Assembly: GCF_002245695.1 (NCBI RefSeq)
Contig: NZ_NOII01000001.1
Location: 1 to 64,000, forward strand
Reading direction: 5' to 3'
Length of the DNA stretch: 64,000 nucleotides
Source: Fictibacillus aquaticus
Lineage (GTDB): Bacteria; Bacillota; Bacilli; Bacillales; Fictibacillaceae
The translations under genes were made by a program, and so were the position numbers. The notes beneath the pieces were generated by a model. It did no database searches. It was not told the origin of the DNA and was given only the letters and a program-made list of their open reading frames with translations. Positions within the stretch are counted from its first letter, which is position 1; every line of letters starts with the position of its first letter. This document shows, piece after piece, positions 10,290 to 20,176 of this stretch.

Positions 10290-10560
10290 TACAGAGGCAA
10301 TCTGGCCGGACTTTCTAAAAACAAATCGTTGAAGGCAAAAAGACTTTTAATAAGAAAAATCAAGGGCGTCACATGTGATTATACACGTGAAGCCCTTGAT
10401 TTTTTCTATTCTGATGTGAACAATATTTGTTGTGATTGGAGCGGAAGGGTGCGAGACTCCAGCGGGACGAGCGGGAAGGTGAGACCCTTTGGGGCGCGTA
10501 GCGGCAAAGGGGCTCACCGCACGCCCCGCGGAAAGCTCAGCACCCTGGAGCGGAAATCAC
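10290..10560 (+). repeat. Type-2 composite repeat with hairpin
   Basis: Left part: a near-perfect inverted repeat at 10355-10402 (AATCAAGGGC..., ...GCCCTTGATT, 19 of 21 positions pair). Right part, from about 10436: TTGGAGCGGAAGGGTGCGAGACTCC, then a GC-rich core ending CACCCTGGAGCGGAAATCAC. The same order, hairpin then core, occurs in reverse at 47650-47960, including the outer AACTTTCTAAA/AACAAATC flank. The GC-rich centre (GTGAGACCCTTT, GGCGCG, GCGGCAAAGGGGCTCAC) is shared with the type-1 repeat. Confidence 0.8.
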
Positions 10561-10725
10561 CAGCACCCAAAACTGTCAGTAAAGTTTTTTTAGTAAGCTA
10601 AATAAGCCTACTTTTTTATTACAAATAATTTCTATATGAAATATCCAATTCTTAAATAAATGTACATTATGTCTGCAATATTATAAGATAAAGTCAAAAG
10701 CAGATGGAATGTAAGAGGTGCACGT

Positions 10726-11175
10726 ATGAATAAAGGACATCGACATATTAAAATCAGGGAAATTATCGCGAGCCATAATATTGAAACACAGGACGATCTT
10801 GTTGATTCATTGAGAAACGCAGGTTTCAATGTGACTCAGGCTACTGTTTCACGCGATATTAAAGAACTGCATCTTGTGAAGGTACCGATGAACGACGGCA
10901 GATATAAATACAGCCTGCCAGCTGACCAGCGGTTCAATCCTTTGCAGAAGCTTAGAAGAACATTGATCGACAGCTTTATTACGATTGACCAGGCCGACCA
11001 CCTGATCGTCATGAAGACGCTTCCGGGGAACGCCAACGCCATTGGAGCGCTGATCGATAAGCTCGATTGGGAAGAAATCATGGGTACAATCTGCGGTGAT
11101 GACACCATCCTGATCATCTGCCGTTCAAAAGATGTCAGCCCTGAAGTATCACAGCGTTTCTTGGACATGCTGTAA
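10726..11175 (+). CDS. argR: Arginine repressor/activator ArgR (AhrC)
   Basis: Arginine-dependent hexameric regulator that represses arginine biosynthesis and activates catabolism. The 149 residues show the winged helix DNA-binding half (about 1-70, with [20 protein letters not shown]) and the C-terminal arginine-binding, trimerising half with [17 protein letters not shown] and the [10 protein letters not shown] stretch. AAGAGGTG precedes ATG 10726. recN follows after 23 bases, as in B. subtilis. It is a natural candidate to bind the palindromes before the ABC transporter at 27 kb (inference). Confidence 0.96.
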   Translation: MNKGHRHIKIREIIASHNIETQDDLVDSLRNAGFNVTQATVSRDIKELHLVKVPMNDGRYKYSLPADQRFNPLQKLRRTLIDSFITIDQADHLIVMKTLPGNANAIGALIDKLDWEEIMGTICGDDTILIICRSKDVSPEVSQRFLDML

Positions 11176-11198
11176 ATGTTGAAATAAAGGTGTGATGA

Positions 11199-12902
11199 AT
11201 GGTGCTTGCGGAACTGACCATCCGTAATTTTGCGATAATTGACTCCCTCGGTGTTTCCTTTAATAAAGGTTTGACCGTGCTGACGGGGGAAACTGGAGCG
11301 GGAAAATCGATCATAATTGACGCTATCGGACTTTTGATCGGAGGGCGCGGATCATCTGAGTTTGTTAGGTATGGAACAGCAAAGGCAGAGATAGAAGGGC
11401 TTTTTCATTTTGATGAAAACCACGCTCTCAAAACGAAATGTGAGGAGTTCGGCATTTCTGTATCAGATGATATGGCTGTTTTAAGGCGGGAGATCAACGA
11501 AAATGGAAAAAGCATCTGCCGTGTGAACGGCAAGCTCGTCACTCTTTCTATCTTAAAAGAAATCGGCCAGACACTCATAGACATACACGGACAGCATGAA
11601 ACGCAATACCTTCTTCAGCCGGACAAGCATCTGTTACTTCTTGACTCGTTTGCTGGCAAAGAGTTCAGCATGCTTCTTTCTGGCTATCAAGAGACATACA
11701 GCGAATATAAAGACATTCAGAAACAGCTGAAAAAGCTGACCGAAGATGAGCAGCAAATCGCTCAGCGGCTTGATTTGCTCGACTATCAGCTGCAGGAAAT
11801 CGACGCTGCAGGCCTGCAGGAAAATGAAGACAATGATCTTCAAGAAGAGAAAAACAAATTGTCTAATTTTGAAAAGCTATATAAACATCTTCACGATTCT
11901 TACGAAAATCTATACGGTGATGGGCGCGGTCTTGATCTTGTATCAAACGCACTGGCTGAACTTTCCGCTGTCTCAATGATCGATGAAGATCTGAGGAAGA
12001 AGGAAGAAAGCCTTGCAAGCTGTTTTTATGCTCTTGAAGATCTGACGTATCAGATTCGTGATTCGTTCGAATCGCTTGAGTATGACTCAGGGCGCTTGAA
12101 TGAAATCGAAGACAGGCTGAACGAGATCAGCAAGCTGAAGCGAAAATATGGACATTCAGTTGAAGAGATTCTCGCTTATGCGGAGAAAATAAGAAAAGAA
12201 CTTTTTGTGATCCAAAATAAAGATGAAAATATAGACGCCCTTAAAAAGTCGTTTGAAAAAGTGAAAGAAAAGCTGATGAAGCAGTCGGAGAAATTGTCAC
12301 AGATGCGTAAGAAAAACGCAGCTGTGCTGAAAGAAGCGATCCAGAAGGAATTAAAAGAGCTTTATATGGAAAAAACACAGTTTGATGTAATGGTGGAAAC
12401 TCAAGGTATCTCTGTGGAAAAGTATTTTGGTCCATATGGCACAGATGAAGTCGAGTTTTATATCGCGCCAAATCCAGGAGAGCCGATGAAGCCGCTGGCC
12501 AAGACAGCTTCCGGCGGTGAACTTTCGCGTGTGATTCTTGGACTGAAAAGCATCTTTACTAAACATGAAGGCGTAACGTCCATCATTTTTGATGAAGTCG
12601 ACACAGGAGTGAGCGGCCGAGTCGCTCAGGCGATCGCCGAGAAAATATACCGTGTTTCATCGGATTCACAGGTTTTATGCATCACACATCTCCCTCAGGT
12701 CGCTGCTATGGCAGATACACATCTGCACATTGCGAAAGATACAGATGGAAAGCGGACTGTGACAAAAGTGACTGCACTGGATTCTTCTGACAAAATTCAG
12801 GAAATTGGCCGCATGATTTCTGGTGTCGAAGTGACGGATATTACAAAACAGCATGCGAAAGAACTTCTCGATCTTGCTTTACAATTCAAGCAGACATCAT
12901 AA
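11199..12902 (+). CDS. recN: DNA repair protein RecN
   Basis: SMC-like ATPase that acts early at double-strand breaks. The 567 residues have Walker A GETGAGKSIIIDAIGLL near 30, two long coiled-coil arms (about 150-360), the ABC signature TASGGELSRVILGLKS and Walker B IIFDEVDTGVSG near 465. The start could be ATG 11199 or the next codon, GTG 11202; both are served by AAAGGTG. A hairpin terminator follows the stop. Confidence 0.96.
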   Translation: MVLAELTIRNFAIIDSLGVSFNKGLTVLTGETGAGKSIIIDAIGLLIGGRGSSEFVRYGTAKAEIEGLFHFDENHALKTKCEEFGISVSDDMAVLRREINENGKSICRVNGKLVTLSILKEIGQTLIDIHGQHETQYLLQPDKHLLLLDSFAGKEFSMLLSGYQETYSEYKDIQKQLKKLTEDEQQIAQRLDLLDYQLQEIDAAGLQENEDNDLQEEKNKLSNFEKLYKHLHDSYENLYGDGRGLDLVSNALAELSAVSMIDEDLRKKEESLASCFYALEDLTYQIRDSFESLEYDSGRLNEIEDRLNEISKLKRKYGHSVEEILAYAEKIRKELFVIQNKDENIDALKKSFEKVKEKLMKQSEKLSQMRKKNAAVLKEAIQKELKELYMEKTQFDVMVETQGISVEKYFGPYGTDEVEFYIAPNPGEPMKPLAKTASGGELSRVILGLKSIFTKHEGVTSIIFDEVDTGVSGRVAQAIAEKIYRVSSDSQVLCITHLPQVAAMADTHLHIAKDTDGKRTVTKVTALDSSDKIQEIGRMISGVEVTDITKQHAKELLDLALQFKQTS

Positions 12903-12912
12903 AAAACATGTT

Positions 12913-12942
12913 AAAGCTATCCAAAACAGGATAGCTTTTTGT
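12913..12942 (+). terminator. Terminator after recN
   Basis: AAGCTATCC, a six-base loop, GGATAGCTT, then a T run. It ends the argR-recN unit before spoIVB. Confidence 0.85.
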
Positions 12943-13033
12943 ATTTGCCGCAGTTATAATCTCACTCTTTGAAGGCAAGATTAATGGTACAGCCATGGTG
13001 GAGGTGTGGGACCAGGAGCGAGGAGAGTGAAAA

Positions 13034-14323
13034 ATGTATTTAGATATCGCAAGGCGCTTTCTAGGCGTTGTGCTGCTTGGATGTATTGTCGGCGCCGGTT
13101 TCCTGCCTCCGGTCCGTGAGTACGTAAGCATGCCAGCAAGCGTTACGGCATTTGCTGGGCAAGTACGGCAGGCAGGGGATGTTCCCGCAGGAACTAGCAT
13201 CACATCATCAGATGAAGCAGTGTTTACAGTTGGCAGGGCGAAAGGCGATAAGATCTCAATTGATGGCATAAGAGAAGGTGATTCTGTGGCTACACTAGAG
13301 GCAGCAGGCTTCCCTTTGAAAAAAATGAACGTCAAAGTGATCAGCGATATTCGTGTAGTGCCGGGAGGGCAATCAATTGGCGTGAAGCTGAACACACTTG
13401 GAGTGCTCGTCGTAGGGCACCATTTGGTGGAAACGGCTAATGGGAAAAAATCGCCGGGGGAATTAGCTGGTATTCAAGTCGGAGATATCATCACTAAGAT
13501 TAATGGAAGCAGCATTGAAAAAATGGCGGATGTCACTCCTTTTGTCAAAAGCTACAGCGACAGCAAAACACCGCTTGAGGTAACGCTGATAAGGAATAAG
13601 AAAACTCATCATAAATCGCTGGTGCCGCTGCAGGATAAACAAGACCAATCTTACCGCATCGGTCTTTATATCAGGGATTCCGCTGCAGGAGTCGGCACGC
13701 TCACTTTTTATGAACCAAACTCATACAAATATGGTGCGCTTGGACACGTTATTTCAGACATGGACACAAAAAAGCCTATCATTGTAAATAACGGCGAAAT
13801 ACTCAGATCTACGGTAACGTCGATTGAAAAGGGATCCAACGGCCACCCAGGGGAAAAACTGGCCAGGTTTTCCAGTGATCAGCATTCATTAGGGAATATC
13901 ACGAGAAACAGCCCTTTTGGAATCTTTGGACGCCTGAACGAAAAAATGGATAACGGCGGATGGGAAAAACCACTGCCAGTCGCTTTTTCTGATCAGGTGA
14001 AGGAAGGGCCGGCAAAGATCTTGACCGTTGTAAACGGTGATAAAGTTCAGGAATTCGATGTGAAGATTATCAGTTCTGTTCCGCAGAAATTTCCGGCAAC
14101 AAAAGGAATGGTCATTAAGATAACTGACCCGAAGCTTCTGAAGCTGACTGGAGGCATTGTCCAAGGAATGAGCGGCAGTCCGATAATCCAGGATGGAAAA
14201 TTGATCGGAGCGGTAACACATGTTTTTGTAAATGATTCTACTTCAGGCTACGGTGTTCATATCGAATGGATGCTGGATGAAGCTGGAATTGATATATATG
14301 GACAAAAAAAGCAGGCGAGCTGA
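13034..14323 (+). CDS. spoIVB: SpoIVB peptidase
   Basis: Forespore-made serine peptidase (family S55) that crosses into the intermembrane space and triggers SpoIVFB processing of pro-sigma-K. The 429 residues begin with a hydrophobic signal/anchor segment (about 7-30), carry a PDZ domain (about 118-200, [19 protein letters not shown]) and end with the S55 catalytic region containing GMSGSP, catalytic serine near residue 382. Length matches the B. subtilis protein. GAGGAGAG precedes ATG 13034. The forespore promoter should lie in the 90 bases after the recN terminator; I did not resolve it. Confidence 0.96.
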   Translation: MYLDIARRFLGVVLLGCIVGAGFLPPVREYVSMPASVTAFAGQVRQAGDVPAGTSITSSDEAVFTVGRAKGDKISIDGIREGDSVATLEAAGFPLKKMNVKVISDIRVVPGGQSIGVKLNTLGVLVVGHHLVETANGKKSPGELAGIQVGDIITKINGSSIEKMADVTPFVKSYSDSKTPLEVTLIRNKKTHHKSLVPLQDKQDQSYRIGLYIRDSAAGVGTLTFYEPNSYKYGALGHVISDMDTKKPIIVNNGEILRSTVTSIEKGSNGHPGEKLARFSSDQHSLGNITRNSPFGIFGRLNEKMDNGGWEKPLPVAFSDQVKEGPAKILTVVNGDKVQEFDVKIISSVPQKFPATKGMVIKITDPKLLKLTGGIVQGMSGSPIIQDGKLIGAVTHVFVNDSTSGYGVHIEWMLDEAGIDIYGQKKQAS

Positions 14324-14340
14324 ATGCCCTGCTTTTTTTG
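14308..14340 (+). terminator. Terminator after spoIVB
   Basis: AGCAGG and CCTGCT pair around a loop that includes the stop codon region, followed by seven T. Confidence 0.75.
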
Positions 14341-14685
14341 TGTTTAAAAAGTATAACTGATCTGCCGCAAAAAGATATATGTACAGCACTTAATCCAAGG
14401 CACAAAGCAAATTTTTGATTATTAAACAGCAGCTTGTGATAAAAACTGAAGTGACTTTTGTTAGAAAATTATGTACAATGAAGAAGAAATAAAGAAAATT
14501 CGACAAGCATTCGTTCGAATTTTGGTTTATCTGTCGAAATTCGAAGTAAAATGAAGATAATTAAAGCAAATATAAGAAAATCAAAATAAAATAAAAAAAT
14601 TTAATGGATTTTAGAGGGATTTACGTTTAATTGTTGAAATCGTAAAAGGGGAAAACAAGAAATTGTTGGATGGGGAGGAATAATA
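14341..14685 (+). promoter_or_regulatory. spo0A control region with two 0A boxes
   Basis: An AT-rich 345-base gap without a gene. Two exact 0A boxes are visible: TTCGACA (14499-14505, reverse orientation) and TGTCGAA (14532-14538). Spo0A~P binds TGTCGAA, so this fits the known autoregulation of spo0A. Vegetative and sigma-H promoters are expected here from B. subtilis, but I could not place either with proper spacing. The ribosome-binding site GGGGAGGAA is just before the gene. Confidence 0.7.
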
Positions 14686-15480
14686 ATGAAAAAGATTAAA
14701 GTGTGTCTTGCAGATGATAACCGGGAACTAGTAGGGCTGTTGAAAGAGTATCTTTCGAGCCAGGATGACATGGAAGTGATCGGCATTGCTTATAATGGGC
14801 AGGAGTGCCTTTCTGTACTTGAAGGCAGAAACCCCGATGTGCTCGTTTTAGATATCATCATGCCTCATTTGGATGGGCTTGCGGTTCTTGATAAAATCAG
14901 GAGCAGCGACGATTTGCCTCAGCCTAATGTGATCATGCTTACAGCCTTTGGGCAGGAAGATGTAACTAAGAAAGCGGTTGATCTTGGTGCTTCCTACTTT
15001 ATTTTGAAACCGTTTGATATGGAAAACCTTGCAAACCAGATCCGTCAGATCTGCGGCAGCGAGTCATCTTCGCACAGCCGTTCCTCCTCGCAGGCAAGAT
15101 CGCATCTTTCTTCAATTAAACAGCCGAGAAACCTGGATGCCAGCATTACAAGCATCATTCATGAAATCGGCGTACCAGCACATATTAAAGGGTACATGTA
15201 CTTAAGAGAAGCGATTTCAATGGTCTATAATGATATCGAACTGCTTGGTTCCATTACGAAGGTCCTTTACCCGGATATTGCAAAGAAATTTAACACAACG
15301 AGCAGCCGTGTGGAGCGTGCAATCCGGCATGCGATAGAAGTAGCATGGAGCCGCGGCAACATTGACAGCATCTCTTCGCTGTTTGGATACACTGTATCGA
15401 TGTCCAAAGCTAAACCGACCAATTCAGAGTTCATCGCGATGGTAGCTGATAAGCTTCGAATCGAACATAAAGCAGGCTGA
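14686..15480 (+). CDS. spo0A: Sporulation master regulator Spo0A
   Basis: Response regulator at the end of the sporulation phosphorelay. The 264 residues comprise a receiver domain (1-125) with the acidic pair D10-D11, phospho-acceptor D56 (in [13 protein letters not shown]) and a conserved Lys in [10 protein letters not shown], a Ser-rich linker (about 126-145), and the Spo0A DNA-binding domain (about 150-264). The family recognition region [19 protein letters not shown] is intact. A strong terminator follows. In B. subtilis the mmg operon lies beyond; here yqzF and bkdR follow directly. Confidence 0.98.
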   Translation: MKKIKVCLADDNRELVGLLKEYLSSQDDMEVIGIAYNGQECLSVLEGRNPDVLVLDIIMPHLDGLAVLDKIRSSDDLPQPNVIMLTAFGQEDVTKKAVDLGASYFILKPFDMENLANQIRQICGSESSSHSRSSSQARSHLSSIKQPRNLDASITSIIHEIGVPAHIKGYMYLREAISMVYNDIELLGSITKVLYPDIAKKFNTTSSRVERAIRHAIEVAWSRGNIDSISSLFGYTVSMSKAKPTNSEFIAMVADKLRIEHKAG

Positions 15481-15490
15481 AAACAATAAG

Positions 15491-15525
15491 AGCCAGCAGA
15501 CAATAAATGTCTGCTGGCTTTTTGC
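15491..15525 (+). terminator. Terminator after spo0A
   Basis: A perfect 12-base stem (AGCCAGCAGACA and complement) with a five-base loop, then TTTTT. On the other strand it lies just beyond the yqzF stop. Confidence 0.92.
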
Positions 15526-15548
15526 TGCAGATAAAAGGCGGATGGTGT

Positions 15549-15797
15549 TTAATCCGGCTTCTTTTGCTGCTGAAATTTAGGCTGAAGCTTACTGCGTTTT
15601 TTATCTCGGTAAAAGATAAATCCTCCTACAAACGCCAGGCCGATTATGAGGCTGAAAAAGCCGGCGGCAAACTGCAAAGGGAGGTTTGGGAAAGGTGCCT
15701 GAAGTACGCCGAACAAAGTATCGCGCATCCATTTGATCCCAAAAACAGCCAGCAATCCTGGTATTAAAACAATTAGTAAAGCAATAAAACGCTGCAT
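15549..15797 (-). CDS. yqzF: DUF2627 family membrane protein (YqzF-like)
   Basis: 82 residues with two membrane segments (about 3-20 and 41-62) and a charged Lys/Gln-rich cytoplasmic tail (KKRSKLQPKFQQQKKP). The N-terminus MQRFIALLIVLIPGLLAVFG and the size fit the DUF2627 family, whose B. subtilis member YqzF lies in the same place between spo0A and the bkd genes on the opposite strand. No function is established. GGAGAG precedes the start on the minus strand. Confidence 0.85.
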   Translation of the reverse strand: MQRFIALLIVLIPGLLAVFGIKWMRDTLFGVLQAPFPNLPLQFAAGFFSLIIGLAFVGGFIFYRDKKRSKLQPKFQQQKKPD

Positions 15798-15904
15798 ATG
15801 TGATCTCTCCTTACCACCTCAGTTTACTTGTTTCTAGAAATATTGTCGATAAAATTCCGTCTTGCAAATGCTTTCATACTGATTTATCATTTGAATTATA
15901 ATAT

Positions 15905-17965
15905 ATGAAAAAAATTGCAATGATCGGAGCGGGAACCATGCAAAATGCGGTTTTGCTTGGGGATTTACAAGATATACACAGCCTTATTCTGCTGTTTCAG
16001 CGTTCTGAGATAATTTTTCCTGCGGCGGTCATGTCTGATGAAATCCGCAGGGAACACTATTACGGAATTCCGGTAATAAAAGAAGCTGATATTAACCTCA
16101 GAGAATTTGAGTATATTGTTTATTCTCCTGATTACAAAAAGAAAGCATACGAACTGGCGGAGACGGTTGAAGGAGAAGCGGGTATTCTCCCTGCTTCATA
16201 TGTACAGGCTCTCTTTGATGAAATGCTTCACAACGAAACGCATATGCCGGCATTGAGGAACCAGCTTTTAACAAGAGATATTATTCTTGACAGCACTCAT
16301 GATGGCATGATTGCGATAGATGAAAAACGCAAAATCACCCTTTTTAACAGAAGTGCGGAGAAAATGACGGGAATTCCGAGGGGAAAGGCAATAGGTTTTG
16401 ATATCCTTGAAGTTATGCCGAACAGTCAGCTTCCGAGAATTTTAAGATCAGGCGTAGAAGAAATTAACCGTGAGCAGCTGCTGCCAAACGGAACAAAAAT
16501 TTACACGACTCGGCTGCCGATCATAGATGATGAAGGAAACACTCTAGGTGCGTTCGCTGTTTTTAAGGACATTACAGAAATTGTTGATCTGGCAGAAGAA
16601 GTAACGAACTTAAAAAGCATTCAAAGCATGCTCCACTCTATCATCCAATCGTCTGAAGAAGCAATTTCAGTCGTCGATGAAAAAGGCAATGGTCTTATGA
16701 TAAATCCTGCCTATACAAGGCTCACGGGATTTACTGCCGATAAAATAATCGGTAAGCCGGCAACGATTGATATTACCGAAGGCGACAGCATGCATATGCA
16801 GGTGCTGAAAACCAGAAAACCAGTCAGGGGAGCCCGTCTAAAAGTAGGTCCTAAAAAAAGAGACGTAATTGTGAACGTTGCGCCGATTTTAGTCGACGGC
16901 CAGCTTAAGGGGAGCGTCGGTGTCATTCATGATGTTTCGGAAATTCAGTCACTCACAGAGCAGCTCAGCAGGGCAAGACAGATTATCAGGACTCTGGAAG
17001 CGAAGTATTCGTTTGAAGATATTGTCTGGTCTTCCCAGGAGATGGAATTTGCGATCGAGCAGGCAAAGCTTGCGGCTTCCACTCCAGCGACCGTTCTTTT
17101 AAGAGGCGAGTCTGGCACTGGAAAAGAGTTGTTCGCTCATGCAATACATAATGCCAGTGATCGGAAGTACTGCAAATTTGTGAGGGTGAATTGTGCGGCT
17201 ATCTCAGAGTCGCTGCTCGAGAGCGAGCTTTTCGGTTATGTAGAAGGGGCTTTTTCAGGTGCTGTCCGCGGCGGAAAAAGAGGGCTGTTTGAAGAAGCGA
17301 ACGGCGGAAGTATTTTTCTGGATGAAATTGGCGAACTTGCGCTGACAACACAGGCAAAGCTTTTGCGGGTGCTTCAGGAAAAAGAAATCCGCCGTGTAGG
17401 GGATACAAAGTCCATTCCGGTTGATGTCCGGGTCATCGGGGCTACGAACGTCAATCTTGAGACGAAGATTGCCGAGGGCTCATTCCGGCAAGATCTTTAT
17501 TACCGGTTGAACAGGATGCCGATTTTTATCCCGTCACTTCGTGAAAGAAAAGGGGATATTCCCCAATTGGCCGGACACCTTTTGCAAAAACTCAATCAGG
17601 ATTATGGCAGGAACGTTGAAGGACTGACGTCAGAAGCAATTGATGTGCTGATGCATTACGACTGGCCTGGGAATGTACGTGAACTTGAAAATGTTCTTGG
17701 CAGGGCAATCATTCATATGAAACACCATGAACACTTTATCAGCAGCGAAAATCTTCACATCCTAGAGGCGGAGAAAAGTGATGTTCAGGGAGTTTTAGAA
17801 GAAGAAACACAGCCGCTGAGTACTCAGGTGGAAGAGTTTGAAAAGAAAATCATAATCCGCGCGTTAAAGTCCTGCGGACAAAACAAAACGAAAGCGGCAA
17901 AAATCTTAAATATTTCACTTAGGAATTTTTATTACAAGCTCGAAAAATACGGCATTAATATATAA
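15905..17965 (+). CDS. bkdR: Sigma-54-dependent activator BkdR
   Basis: Activates the branched-chain keto acid operon by remodelling sigma-54 (SigL) RNA polymerase. The 686 residues run: N-terminal Rossmann-like region (about 1-110), two PAS domains (about 125-225 and 240-350), a sigma-54 AAA+ domain (about 375-605) with Walker [13 protein letters not shown], the loop GAFSGA in place of the usual GAFTGA, and Walker [11 protein letters not shown], then a Fis-type helix-turn-helix at the end. ATG 15905 keeps the Rossmann strand [11 protein letters not shown] but has no clear Shine-Dalgarno; ATG 15938, after GGAGCGGG, is an alternative. Confidence 0.93.
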   Translation: MKKIAMIGAGTMQNAVLLGDLQDIHSLILLFQRSEIIFPAAVMSDEIRREHYYGIPVIKEADINLREFEYIVYSPDYKKKAYELAETVEGEAGILPASYVQALFDEMLHNETHMPALRNQLLTRDIILDSTHDGMIAIDEKRKITLFNRSAEKMTGIPRGKAIGFDILEVMPNSQLPRILRSGVEEINREQLLPNGTKIYTTRLPIIDDEGNTLGAFAVFKDITEIVDLAEEVTNLKSIQSMLHSIIQSSEEAISVVDEKGNGLMINPAYTRLTGFTADKIIGKPATIDITEGDSMHMQVLKTRKPVRGARLKVGPKKRDVIVNVAPILVDGQLKGSVGVIHDVSEIQSLTEQLSRARQIIRTLEAKYSFEDIVWSSQEMEFAIEQAKLAASTPATVLLRGESGTGKELFAHAIHNASDRKYCKFVRVNCAAISESLLESELFGYVEGAFSGAVRGGKRGLFEEANGGSIFLDEIGELALTTQAKLLRVLQEKEIRRVGDTKSIPVDVRVIGATNVNLETKIAEGSFRQDLYYRLNRMPIFIPSLRERKGDIPQLAGHLLQKLNQDYGRNVEGLTSEAIDVLMHYDWPGNVRELENVLGRAIIHMKHHEHFISSENLHILEAEKSDVQGVLEEETQPLSTQVEEFEKKIIIRALKSCGQNKTKAAKILNISLRNFYYKLEKYGINI

Positions 17966-17970
17966 CGCCA

Positions 17971-18001
17971 TGTTTGCGATTGCAAAAAAATGCGCGCAAT
18001 A
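17971..18001 (+). promoter_or_regulatory. Possible BkdR upstream activating sequence
   Basis: TTTGCG (17972-17977) and CGCAAT (17995-18000) form an inverted half-site pair about 90 bases before the sigma-54 start point, a usual place for an enhancer-binding site. The B. subtilis BkdR site is not something I can compare base by base, so this is inference from position and symmetry. Confidence 0.35.
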
Positions 18002-18068
18002 AAATGCACACGATGAAAAATATTGCATGGTTTTCTCTCGTTGAACCTTTTAATTGCCGTTAAATAAG

Positions 18069-18085
18069 TTGGCATGGAACTTGCA
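18069..18085 (+). promoter_or_regulatory. Sigma-54 (SigL) -24/-12 promoter of the bkd operon
   Basis: TTGGCATGGAACTTGCA: the GG (18071-18072) and GC (18083-18084) are exactly 12 bases apart, as sigma-54 promoters require, and both boxes match the consensus. It lies between bkdR and ptb, the known arrangement. Transcription would begin near 18096, after the ATG at 18074, which rules that ATG out as the ptb start. Confidence 0.93.
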
Positions 18086-18121
18086 ACAATGATATACGGG
18101 TCAAAGGAGGCGAATCAACAC

Positions 18122-19021
18122 GTGCTGTTAGACAACATTCTAGAACAGATTCAGCATTCAGACAGTAAGCCGGTCATTGCGGTGGCTGCAGCCGGTGACG
18201 AGGAAGTTATCCAAAGTGTTGCCCTTGCTGCGAAAGAAAAAATCGCTTCATTTAAACTTTTTGGAAACGAAGAAAAGATTCGTTTTTTTCTCAACGAACA
18301 AGGACTGCATGACACCGAAGGAATAACGGTTGTGCCTTGCGGTGACAATGAAGCCTCACTGCTTGCGGTCCAAGCTGTCAAAGAGCAAAAAGCTCATATT
18401 GTCATGAAGGGCATGGTCTCAACATCATCCCTTTTAAAAGCAGTGCTGCATAAAGAACAAGGTCTGAGGACAGGAAAGATACTGTCTCATATCGCAGCAT
18501 TTGAAGTTCAAGGTTATGACCGTCTCATATATGTGACGGATGCTGCGATGAACATCGCGCCAGACCTTGCACAAAAGGCAGAAATTATCCAGAACGCGAT
18601 CACATTTGCTGCATCCGTGGGAACTGTGATGCCAAAAGTAGCGGTCATAGCGGCAGTTGAAACAGTCAATCCTGCTATGCAGCCGACGTTAGATGCAGCG
18701 GCTCTTGCAGTCATGAATAAAAGAGGGCAGATCACAGGCGGTATTGTTGAAGGACCATTTGCACTTGACAATGCCATTTCACTTGATGCGGCTGAACATA
18801 AAGGAATTCATGGAGAGGTTGCAGGAAAAGCAGATATTCTAGCTGTTCCATCCATTGAAACGGGCAATGTACTCTATAAATCGCTCATGTATTTTGCGAA
18901 AGCAAAGGCAGGAGCGGTCATACTTGGTGCAAAAGCGCCTGTCGTCTTGACTTCCAGGGCTGACAGTGCTGAAAGTAAATTTTACTCGATCGCACTAGCT
19001 GTTAGATCGCTGAAAAGCTAA
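18122..19021 (+). CDS. ptb: Phosphate butyryltransferase
   Basis: Converts butyryl- or branched acyl-CoA and phosphate to acyl phosphate. I place the start at GTG 18122: AAAGGAGG lies 11 bases before, the protein is then 299 residues, the size of the B. subtilis enzyme, and the longer in-frame ATG at 18074 falls inside the sigma-54 promoter. PTA/PTB features include [20 protein letters not shown] near 90-110 and [15 protein letters not shown] near 220. First gene of the operon ptb-bcd-buk-lpdV-bkdAA-bkdAB-bkdB; with Buk it can yield ATP from branched acyl-CoA. Confidence 0.95.
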   Translation: MLLDNILEQIQHSDSKPVIAVAAAGDEEVIQSVALAAKEKIASFKLFGNEEKIRFFLNEQGLHDTEGITVVPCGDNEASLLAVQAVKEQKAHIVMKGMVSTSSLLKAVLHKEQGLRTGKILSHIAAFEVQGYDRLIYVTDAAMNIAPDLAQKAEIIQNAITFAASVGTVMPKVAVIAAVETVNPAMQPTLDAAALAVMNKRGQITGGIVEGPFALDNAISLDAAEHKGIHGEVAGKADILAVPSIETGNVLYKSLMYFAKAKAGAVILGAKAPVVLTSRADSAESKFYSIALAVRSLKS

Positions 19022-19052
19022 ACACATATCAATCATATTGGAGGATAACAAA

Positions 19053-20153
19053 ATGGAAATTTTTAAATATATGGAAACTTACGATTACGAGCAAATGGTG
19101 ATTTGCCAAGATAAACAATCAGGTCTTAAAGCGATTATTTGTATCCATGATACAACGCTCGGGCCGGCGCTTGGCGGCACAAGAATGTGGACTTATGATT
19201 CTGAAGATGCGGCGATCGAGGATGCTCTCCGTCTTGCAAAAGGGATGACTTACAAAAACGCAGCTGCTGGATTGAACCTTGGCGGAGGAAAGACGGTTAT
19301 TATCGGCGATCCGAAAAAAGACAAGAACGAAGAGATGTTCCGCGCGTTCGGCCGTTATATTCAAGGGTTGAACGGGCGTTATATCACTGCTGAAGATGTG
19401 GGAACAACAGTTGAAGACATGGATCTTATCTACCAGGAAACACCTTTCGTTACAGGTGTATCACCAGCGTTCGGTTCATCTGGGAACCCATCTCCTGTTA
19501 CAGCATACGGTGTCTACCGCGGTATGAAAGCTGCGGCAAAAGAAGCGTTCGGTACAGACTCTCTTGAAGGAAAGACCATCGCTGTACAAGGCGTAGGACA
19601 TGTAGCCTTTACTCTTTGCAAACATCTGCATGAAGAAGGGGCTTCTCTAATCGTAACAGATATCAATAAAGAAGCGGTCCAGCGTGCAGTGGAAGCATTC
19701 GGTGCAAAAGCGGTCGAACCTTCTGAAATTTACAGTGTGGACTGCGACATCTTCGCACCATGTGCACTTGGTGCGATCATCAACGACGAAACGATTCCTC
19801 AGCTGAAAGCAAAAGTGATTGCAGGTGCAGCAAACAACCAGCTTAGAGAAACTTCACACGGCGATTTGATTCATGAAATGGGAATCGTGTACGCTCCTGA
19901 TTATGTTATCAATGCAGGAGGCGTTATTAACGTTGCAGACGAACTTAACGGATATAACCGTGAGCGCGCTATGAGAAAAGTGGAAACAATCTATGACAAC
20001 ATCGCGAGAGTTATTGAGATTTCCAAACGCGACCGTATTCCAACTTACCTTGCTGCCGACCGTCTGGCAGAAGAAAGAATTGAACGCATGAGAAAGTCAA
20101 GAAGCCAGTTCTTGCTAAACGAACGCCACATTCTGTCCCAGCGTGTCAGATAA
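19053..20153 (+). CDS. bcd: Leucine (branched-chain amino acid) dehydrogenase
   Basis: NAD-dependent oxidative deamination of Leu, Val and Ile to their 2-keto acids, which the following dehydrogenase complex uses. The 366 residues show the Glu/Leu/Phe/Val dehydrogenase catalytic lysine region [14 protein letters not shown], and a C-terminal NAD domain with [19 protein letters not shown] 19053 follows TTGGAGG; an in-frame start 5 codons earlier would put that site inside the gene. It is 31 bases after ptb. Confidence 0.95.
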   Translation: MEIFKYMETYDYEQMVICQDKQSGLKAIICIHDTTLGPALGGTRMWTYDSEDAAIEDALRLAKGMTYKNAAAGLNLGGGKTVIIGDPKKDKNEEMFRAFGRYIQGLNGRYITAEDVGTTVEDMDLIYQETPFVTGVSPAFGSSGNPSPVTAYGVYRGMKAAAKEAFGTDSLEGKTIAVQGVGHVAFTLCKHLHEEGASLIVTDINKEAVQRAVEAFGAKAVEPSEIYSVDCDIFAPCALGAIINDETIPQLKAKVIAGAANNQLRETSHGDLIHEMGIVYAPDYVINAGGVINVADELNGYNRERAMRKVETIYDNIARVIEISKRDRIPTYLAADRLAEERIERMRKSRSQFLLNERHILSQRVR

Positions 20154-20176
20154 CATCAGAGAAGGAGGATGGAATC

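Larger units (their letters stand above)
9986..10725. other. 740-base gene-free gap filled by two repeats
   Basis: Between the TlyA-like gene and argR there is no convincing gene. The gap holds an inverted type-1 repeat (10065-10193) and a type-2 repeat with its hairpin (about 10290-10560). A 114-codon ORF at 10257-10601 runs through the second repeat and has no recognisable protein features. The last 100 bases are AT-rich and should hold the argR promoter; I cannot place a -35/-10 pair with confidence. Confidence 0.7.

Noticed and set aside
10257-10601. 114-codon plus-strand ORF between the TlyA-like gene and argR
   Set aside because: It runs through the hairpin and GC-rich core of a type-2 repeat, and the translation has no recognisable protein pattern.
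13670-13700. CCGCTGCAGGAGTCGGCACG inside spoIVB, similar to the GGAGTCGGCACC end of the type-1 repeat
   Set aside because: Only about 12 bases match and the reading frame is a normal part of SpoIVB; taken as coincidence.
14458-14479. TTGTTA...TACAAT as a spo0A promoter
   Set aside because: The gap is only 10 bases, too short for sigma-A; I report only the 0A boxes.
18074-18121. Extra 16 codons at the ptb N-terminus
   Set aside because: They overlap the sigma-54 promoter and lie before the expected transcription start.
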